64,000 bases of DNA, taken from positions 1 to 64,000 of IMG/VR virus record IMGVR_UViG_3300023175_001502. One strand, given 5' to 3'. Position numbers and translations under genes: made by a program. Every line of letters starts with the position of its first letter. Positions within the stretch are counted from its first letter, which is position 1. The notes beneath the pieces are model-generated. The model did not search any database, was not told the DNA's origin, and worked only from the letters and a program-made list of their open reading frames with translations. Source of the DNA: a virus. This document shows, one piece after another, positions 58,785 to 64,000 of the stretch.

Positions 58785-59348
58785 TTACCACTTCCTACAT
58801 GACCAGTAACGTGCCTTAGTTCTTGGACCCGGGTTATCACAGTTGTGTCTAGCACGGAATGAACGTCTACGTGCTGGATTTGACTTTTTAATCTTCATGT
58901 TAGGATCGCCAAAATTAACTTTCTTTACATTCTTGGTCTTTGGGTCCTTAACATATACTTTGAACTTCTTAACATCACCACGCATTGGCTTGCCTAGCGG
59001 AACCTTACGTCCTTGATATTCTGCTTCGTCAATAATATCGTCATCATTATACCACATAACGCCATATTCTTCAAAAAAGTCATCACCGTCATATGTTTCT
59101 TCTGTAACAACAGCATCACCATCAGTAGATATTTCAATATCAAAATCTTCATACCCTTCACTGAACATAAGATTTGCTAGTCTATTAGCATACTCGTCTG
59201 CTTCATCTTCTTCTAGCAATCTTGGTAAGGGAATTTCAATTACTGTAGCACCTTGCTCACTTTCGTATATCTCTTGACTAGGAAAAATAGACTCGTCTAA
59301 TCTATTAACTTCTTGTTTTTCCATTACTATTCTTACAAAATGTTCCAT
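58785..59348 (-). CDS. conserved phage virion-type protein with basic C-terminal module
   Basis: 187 residues. Acidic N-terminal two-thirds ('LPRLLEEDEADEYANRL', 'YDGDDFFEEYG'); the basic C-terminus 'KKFKVYVKDPKTKNVKKVNF' followed by 'NPARRRSFRARHNCDNPGPR' and 'YWSCRKW'. The last module is one I recall in many T4-like marine phages near head genes. Possibly a head or scaffold-associated protein. AAGGT precedes the ATG. Confidence 0.65.
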   Translation of the reverse strand: MEHFVRIVMEKQEVNRLDESIFPSQEIYESEQGATVIEIPLPRLLEEDEADEYANRLANLMFSEGYEDFDIEISTDGDAVVTEETYDGDDFFEEYGVMWYNDDDIIDEAEYQGRKVPLGKPMRGDVKKFKVYVKDPKTKNVKKVNFGDPNMKIKKSNPARRRSFRARHNCDNPGPRTKARYWSCRKW

Positions 59349-59357
59349 GTTGTTACC

Positions 59358-59723
59358 TTAATGATTTAAATTAATACTATTTACAGTGCCATCAGTCCAA
59401 TTACTAACATAAGCTCTTACCCAAACATAGTTGCCTGTAAAGTTATATATGTGTGAGCCTGTATTATAAACACCGCTATCGTCGGTGCTAGTAAGTTCTG
59501 TATTTGAAATAGTAAACCAATCATCTGCGCCAGGATCAACAGCAAGTGTACCCTGCATTTGTATAGTTCCTTGGAACCCGCTCACTGTATATTGTACAGT
59601 GTGAAGACCATCACTACGACTATAGTAACCGTCCCCTTTATATTTGTCACCAGTATGGGTCTGTACGCTACTATCCCCTACGTGTGTTTGTGTTGATAAA
59701 ATTGTTTCACTATTGCTCGGCAT
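59358..59723 (-). CDS. beta-rich virion structural protein
   Basis: 121 residues, Thr/Ser/Gly-rich, with 'YTVSGFQGTIQMQGTLAVDP' and 'YNFTGNYVWVRAYVSNWTDG', the pattern of a jelly-roll domain that I recall in cyanophage virion proteins. It ends 'NSINLNH', the same ending that can be read in the remnant before the tail-fibre-like gene. No Shine-Dalgarno sequence; a GATAAATA box is only 5 bases before the ATG. Confidence 0.65.
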   Translation of the reverse strand: MPSNSETILSTQTHVGDSSVQTHTGDKYKGDGYYSRSDGLHTVQYTVSGFQGTIQMQGTLAVDPGADDWFTISNTELTSTDDSGVYNTGSHIYNFTGNYVWVRAYVSNWTDGTVNSINLNH

Positions 59724-59727
59724 ATAG

Positions 59728-60396
59728 TTATTTATCTATATTTTGCGTACTGATAACTCTTTGGACAGATTGGAAATTATGTCCAACAAGTAGACTGATA
59801 AGTTGTAAAACTTTTTCATCTCTAACATACATATACAAGTTGGGGGCAAATCCCTTTTTTACTTCTTCTAACGCTATTCTACCAATTTTTACTTTGTCCG
59901 AGTTGCGTGTAATCCAATTATGAAAGTTCTCATCTATAGTTCTTGCATTAAAATAAACTTTATATTCGTAATCAAACGGTCCGTTGACTAATAAAACATT
60001 TTTTTCAAGCAAGTTTAAGTGCTTTAAATTTGGTTGCCATAGTTCGTCTATCGTGATTTTACTACAAACATTATTAATAACACTATTACTGTTAGTATAT
60101 AAGCACATATCATTGCGCTCTATACGTAGTTTATACTCGTCGTGATCAAAATGCGAAAATAGGTTTAGTAAGATTTTTGCATCATCAAAATGCCTACGGT
60201 CAATATAACTTGTCCTATTAAACCCCCAAGTTTTAACAATTTGATGCTTATCGTCTACCATTTGCTGTAGTAGATCTATTTCTTTGCGAGCATAATTTAG
60301 ATTTTTATCTCTAAAAATAACAGCAAGCTGGTTGTGTATTACCAGCTTGTACAGGTACTTGTTATAGAAAAGTTTTTTAGTTTCAAAGTTCAACAA
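59728..60396 (-). CDS. hypothetical phage protein
   Basis: 222 residues, basic, alpha/beta, rich in Asn, Tyr and Leu ('FYNKYLYKLVIHNQLAVIFR' near the start). No motif recognised. It overlaps the clpA gene end by 14 bases. Function unknown. Confidence 0.55.
   Translation of the reverse strand: MLNFETKKLFYNKYLYKLVIHNQLAVIFRDKNLNYARKEIDLLQQMVDDKHQIVKTWGFNRTSYIDRRHFDDAKILLNLFSHFDHDEYKLRIERNDMCLYTNSNSVINNVCSKITIDELWQPNLKHLNLLEKNVLLVNGPFDYEYKVYFNARTIDENFHNWITRNSDKVKIGRIALEEVKKGFAPNLYMYVRDEKVLQLISLLVGHNFQSVQRVISTQNIDK
59729..59736 (-). promoter_or_regulatory. T4-late-like promoter box GATAAATA
   Basis: GATAAATA on the - strand ends 5 bases before the ATG at 59723 and overlaps the stop codon of the 222-residue gene. 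A start site a few bases downstream would give a leaderless message. Confidence 0.5.
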
Positions 60397-62623
60397 GTGA
60401 TTCCCCTAAACTTTCCAAGTATAGGCTTTCATCATCTTCGTTGAATTTAATTGTTACACTACCGCCAGATTTTAAATTACCAAAGAGTAATTCTTTTGAT
60501 AGTGGACGTTTGATTTCATTATCAATTACTCTTGCTAACGGTCTTGCACCCATTTTAGGATCGAAACCTTTATCTACAAGATAGTCTAATGCTTCAGAAT
60601 CAACTTCGATCTTGACTCCTTTATCTTTTACCATGTCTTTAAGTTCAACTAAGAACTTACCAACTATCTTCAACATAATTTCTTTAGAAAGTTTCTTGAA
60701 TATAATAGTTGCATCAAGTCTGTTACGGAATTCTGGAGCAAAGAATTTCTTAAGTGCTTTATCTTCATATTCTAATTCAAACTCGTCGTTGAATCCAATT
60801 AGATTTTTCTCTGCATCACTTGCACCTAGGTTAGTTGTAAGGATAAGAACACAATTACGTGCATCTGCTTCTTTACTGTTACTACCTGTAACTTTACCAT
60901 TATCCATTAACTGTAGTAATATTTGTGAAACATCTGGGTGTGCCTTTTCGATTTCATCTAACAGTAACACACAGTTTGGATTTTCTTGTAGTTTTGTAAT
61001 TAACTGGCCAGCATCTTCTTCGTAACCTACATAACCTGGAGGCGACCCAATTAGTTTAGCAACACTGTGCTTCTCTTGATATTCACTCATATCAAAACGG
61101 ACTAGTTTTACACCTAGTTGTTCTGCTAGTTGCTTGGCTGTTTCTGTTTTACCTGTACCGGTTGGCCCCATAAAGATAAAACTACCAATTGGCTTATCGT
61201 CAGGTTTAAGACCTGCTTGTGCAACAAGAATTTTATCAACAATTTTATCAATTGCTTCGTCTTGTCCATACACCGCTTTTTTCATGTTGGTTTCTAGATG
61301 TGCTAGATTACTTGTTTCTTTCTCTGCAATATTTTCAACAGGCATGTTAATCATCTTAGCAAGTTCAAATTGAATTTCTTCCTCTGTTACTAGTTTTTCA
61401 ACTTCAGGATCTTTCAAATTAAATCTACTACATGCTACATCAATTAAGTCAATAGCCTTATCAGGAAGTTTTTTATCTGTTTGATACTTTACACTTAATT
61501 TTACAGCAGCTTCAATTGCTTGCTCTGTGATTTGTGTTTTGTGATAGTCCTCATAGTACTTTTTAATACCACGTAGAATATCTTTTGCTACTTCTGCATT
61601 TGGCTCGTCAACTGTAACACGTTGGAAACGGCGCATCAATGCACGATCTTTTTCAAAGCTCTTACGGAATTCTTCCCAAGTAGTTGAAGCAACAACTTTT
61701 AAGTTACCTTTTGCAAGTGCTGGCTTTAACATATTAGCCAAATCGTTTGATTTGTCTTGCCCGCCTGCTCCTGCTCCGCTCATCATATGAGCTTCGTCGA
61801 TAAACATTACAGTTTTGCCTTTTTTCTGTAGTCCTTTGATGACTAACTTTAGACGTTCTTCAAAGTCTCCACGATATTTAGAGCCAGCGAGCATAGCACC
61901 AATATCTAGATTGTATACTTCATACTCTTTTAGGAATTCTGGTACATCGTCATTTACAATTTTAAATGCTAAACCTTCTGCAATAGCGGTTTTACCAACA
62001 CCTGGATCACCAACTAAAAGTACATTATTTTTTTGACGGCGTCCTAGTGCAAGAGCAATAGCATCTAGTTCTTCTGAACGTCCGATAATAGGATCTACAC
62101 GTTGTTTTCTTACTTCGTCGTTTAGATTAGAAGTAAATGCACGAAGTGCTTTTGCGGCTGCACCGCTTAATTCTTCATCATCAAAGTCTTCATGCTCATT
62201 CGAAATGTAATCTGCAAATCTGTCTTTAGAAATGCCTGCTTTTTCTATCCAATATGTAGCAATAGATTTCTTTTCATTTAGTATACTAATGAATACATCG
62301 CTTAGTTCTATTTGATTACGACCGCTAAATAGAACTTGAGTAAACGCTCTGTTTAGAACACGTTCAACAGCCTGTGTTTTTTTAGGCTTGTGCTTTGTTC
62401 CGTCAACTTTAATATCATCTAAAGCGGTTTTTAAATGATTTTCTAAATTAGATTTTATAAAGGCAGGGTCAGCACCATAACCTGTAACTATGTTTTCAAA
62501 GTTTTCTTCGCAAAGCATAGCGAATAGAATATGTTCAACTGTAACATACTCGTGTTGAAGTTTTCTAGCATCTGCGATTGCTTTTTCAAATACTAATTGT
62601 AGTTCTTTGCTTGGTTCAACCAT
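60383..62623 (-). CDS. clpA: ClpA-like AAA+ unfoldase
   Basis: 746 residues, near E. coli ClpA (758). N-terminal Clp repeats (1-140); first AAA+ domain with Walker A 'GDPGVGKTA' (205-213) and Walker B 'VMFIDEAH'; second with 'GPTGTGKTE' (486-494) and 'LLLDEIEKAH'; then 'FAPEFRNRLD' with an arginine-finger region. An 'LIGF' loop at 608-611 sits where ClpA has its IGL ClpP-docking loop and matches the IGF form of ClpX. Could recruit host ClpP; no clpP is in the window. Confidence 0.88.
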   Translation of the reverse strand: MVEPSKELQLVFEKAIADARKLQHEYVTVEHILFAMLCEENFENIVTGYGADPAFIKSNLENHLKTALDDIKVDGTKHKPKKTQAVERVLNRAFTQVLFSGRNQIELSDVFISILNEKKSIATYWIEKAGISKDRFADYISNEHEDFDDEELSGAAAKALRAFTSNLNDEVRKQRVDPIIGRSEELDAIALALGRRQKNNVLLVGDPGVGKTAIAEGLAFKIVNDDVPEFLKEYEVYNLDIGAMLAGSKYRGDFEERLKLVIKGLQKKGKTVMFIDEAHMMSGAGAGGQDKSNDLANMLKPALAKGNLKVVASTTWEEFRKSFEKDRALMRRFQRVTVDEPNAEVAKDILRGIKKYYEDYHKTQITEQAIEAAVKLSVKYQTDKKLPDKAIDLIDVACSRFNLKDPEVEKLVTEEEIQFELAKMINMPVENIAEKETSNLAHLETNMKKAVYGQDEAIDKIVDKILVAQAGLKPDDKPIGSFIFMGPTGTGKTETAKQLAEQLGVKLVRFDMSEYQEKHSVAKLIGSPPGYVGYEEDAGQLITKLQENPNCVLLLDEIEKAHPDVSQILLQLMDNGKVTGSNSKEADARNCVLILTTNLGASDAEKNLIGFNDEFELEYEDKALKKFFAPEFRNRLDATIIFKKLSKEIMLKIVGKFLVELKDMVKDKGVKIEVDSEALDYLVDKGFDPKMGARPLARVIDNEIKRPLSKELLFGNLKSGGSVTIKFNEDDESLYLESLGESLVEL

Positions 62624-63122
62624 GTGGATATTTTTTCCTTAATTTTATTTGCTTCTTTCTTGCCATATCAAGTTTAAGGCGAGATACACGACTAGTAAAT
62701 TCGATACCCTGTAAGTGATCGTATTCATGTAAAAAACATCTTGCATCTATATCGTATAATTCTATTATACATTCTTTTTGCTGTGTGTCAAGATATTTTA
62801 CAACAATACCTCTAGGTCTACTAACCTTTAAAAACAAATTTGGATGACTTAAACACCCTTCTGGCATAGATTCTGCGTTTACTGTTACTTGCTCTATGCT
62901 TGGGTTAATAATTGTAAGTGGACTATTATCTTCTAGCAAATGCGGCTTCATAACAAAAATTTGTCCATTGAACCCAACTTGATTTGCACTCAATCCTATT
63001 CCGCCTTCTTGCTCCATAATTTCAAGCATTTCTTTGGAAATTTGTTCGGCATCGTGCTTTTCGAAATCAAAAGGATCTACAACCTTTTCTAACCACGGAT
63101 CTGGAGATTTAATCAGTTTCAT
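62616..63122 (-). CDS. def: peptide deformylase
   Basis: 168 residues. Motif 1 'GIGLSANQVG' (41-50), motif 2 'EGCLSHP' (C90), motif 3 'HEYDHLQG' (H132, E133, H136): a complete metal site. Removes the N-formyl group from nascent peptides. Marine phage deformylases are known and are thought to help photosystem or coat protein turnover. Overlaps dnaJ by 14 bases and clpA by 8. Confidence 0.9.
   Translation of the reverse strand: MKLIKSPDPWLEKVVDPFDFEKHDAEQISKEMLEIMEQEGGIGLSANQVGFNGQIFVMKPHLLEDNSPLTIINPSIEQVTVNAESMPEGCLSHPNLFLKVSRPRGIVVKYLDTQQKECIIELYDIDARCFLHEYDHLQGIEFTSRVSRLKLDMARKKQIKLRKKYPHG
62764..62791 (-). promoter_or_regulatory. internal sigma70-like promoter for clpA within the deformylase gene
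   Basis: On the - strand, TTGACA (62791-62786), 16 bases, TATAAT (62769-62764). It lies in codons for 'LDTQQKECII' of the deformylase; leader to the clpA ATG about 130 bases. Confidence 0.5.
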
Positions 63123-63948
63123 TGTTTATTATCTTTTTCATACTTTTTATATACTCTAACACCTGTGGGTTATCTATTTGTGGTATATGAGCATTTATTA
63201 TTATATATGCGTTTCCACGCACACCATTACGTCTGTCTGGTAAGCCATGTTGTGCTATATTAAATCTACATCCTACCTTCGTTCCTTTAGGTATTTTAAG
63301 ATCTAACTGTCTTCCTTCAAGTGTATCTACTATTATACTAGTTCCTGTAATTAAGTCAAGAGCATTTACAGAATATTCTCTATAAAGATTTATACCATCT
63401 CTTTGCCAATCTGTGTGAGGTAGAATTTGTATTTTAACATGTAAATCTCCTCTAGCAAATTGTAAGAAATCATCTCCTAAGCCTCCATATCTTATAGTAT
63501 CACCATCTCTAATACCAGGAGGTATGTTTATCTCAACTGTTTCGGTGTTGCCGCTTCTTAATTTATAACTTGCAATTAGATTCTTACCTTTGAGAACATC
63601 TTCAAGTGTTACTTTAGCGGCAATAGTAATATCCTTGTTTCTACGAGGAGGTGGTCTAAACGGGTCTGTACCGTTTCTAAACATTTGACCAAACAAGTCC
63701 TGTATGTCAGGATTGACATTGTTAAAATCAAATCCTCTCTGATACTGTCCAAATTGGGGTTGAGGATTATCGTACTCAGCTCTCTTTTGCGGATCAATTA
63801 AAGTTTCATATGCATCTTTAATTTGCACAAACTTTTTACTATCACCGCCTTTGTCAGGATGATGCTTTGCCGCTAATTTTCTAAAAGCGGTTTTAATTTC
63901 TTTATCGGTAGCTGTTTTAGATACGCCTAGTACGGAATAGTGGTCCAT
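63109..63948 (-). CDS. dnaJ: DnaJ-type co-chaperone (type II, no zinc finger)
   Basis: 279 residues. J-domain with 'HPDKGGD' (HPD 30-32), a Gly/Phe region around 60-95 ('FGQYQRGFDFNN'), then two beta-rich substrate-binding C-terminal domains. The four-Cys zinc finger of classical DnaJ is missing, so it is CbpA-like. Expected to direct host DnaK to phage proteins. No clear Shine-Dalgarno sequence before the ATG at 63948. Confidence 0.85.
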   Translation of the reverse strand: MDHYSVLGVSKTATDKEIKTAFRKLAAKHHPDKGGDSKKFVQIKDAYETLIDPQKRAEYDNPQPQFGQYQRGFDFNNVNPDIQDLFGQMFRNGTDPFRPPPRRNKDITIAAKVTLEDVLKGKNLIASYKLRSGNTETVEINIPPGIRDGDTIRYGGLGDDFLQFARGDLHVKIQILPHTDWQRDGINLYREYSVNALDLITGTSIIVDTLEGRQLDLKIPKGTKVGCRFNIAQHGLPDRRNGVRGNAYIIINAHIPQIDNPQVLEYIKSMKKIINNETD

Positions 63949-64000
63949 ACTATTACTTATTGATTATGCTGTTACTTTTTACTAGTTCCGGTGTATAAAC

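Noticed and set aside
1-64000. CRISPR arrays, diversity-generating retroelement, integrase, transposase, tRNA genes
   Set aside because: I saw no regular repeats with spacers, no reverse transcriptase (YxDD) protein, no recombinase or transposase, and no tRNA cloverleaf by eye; a tRNA scan was not possible.

Overview
The window looks like part of a large T4-like (Straboviridae/Kyanoviridae-type) marine myovirus genome, most like the phages of SAR11 or cyanobacteria, or a metagenome-assembled relative. Three things support this: a gene-43-type family B DNA polymerase, a gene-45-type sliding clamp and a T4-type RNase H/5'-3' nuclease in one stretch; a tail protein with an MTD-like N-terminus; and many small proteins that I remember as conserved in T4-like cyanophages. 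The DNA is AT-rich and almost fully coding, with ATGA or few-base gene junctions. I see no rRNA, tRNA, CRISPR array, insertion sequence, integrase or reverse transcriptase. Family names come from motifs read by eye, not from database searches.

Left half (1-31197): a roughly 31 kb accessory island between a small conserved phage protein (15-362) and a tail-fibre-like gene (31255-32340). It runs + (to 17707), - (17672-21478), + (21547-28486), then - . It holds GT-A-like sugar transferases, a three-member family sharing an ITEKT[YF] motif, a GDP-mannose 3,5-epimerase, a short nucleotide-sugar dehydrogenase, six radical SAM proteins (three with the twitch/SPASM-like Cys cluster at the N-terminus), eight HxD...H dioxygenase-like domains in seven genes, two methyltransferase-like proteins, two beta-propellers, a mini APH-type kinase, a CX5R phosphatase, a flavin halogenase homologue, an SGNH-like protein, a core-only adenylation domain and a possible GNAT enzyme. 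My inference is that the island makes and installs an unusual sugar or amino-acid decoration on a virion part or host surface. The substrate is unknown.

Right half (31255-64000), all on the - strand: tail gene and small conserved genes; a VWA/metallopeptidase plus MoxR AAA+ pair; nucleic-acid genes (RNase H, MBD4-like glycosylase, cupin); a 7-deazaguanine module (FolE, a QueD-like protein, QueE and a TGT/DpdA-like transferase whose gene is split by a frameshift) beside a GT-B glycosyltransferase; clamp, sugar epimerase, nucleotidyltransferase, DNA polymerase, DsbA-like protein; modular virion or scaffold-like proteins; and ClpA, peptide deformylase and DnaJ. The deazaguanine genes suggest modified guanine in the phage DNA; QueC is not in the window.

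Two promoter classes can be read. One is sigma70-like (TTGACA/T, 16-17 bases, TATAAT-like), ahead of 9916, the VWA gene, moxR, folE, queD, the clamp gene, dsbA and clpA. The other is a T4-late-like GATAAATA box ahead of virion-type genes, often overlapping the previous stop codon. A hairpin at 31200-31242, whose 3' arm carries a Shine-Dalgarno sequence, separates the tail gene from the island.
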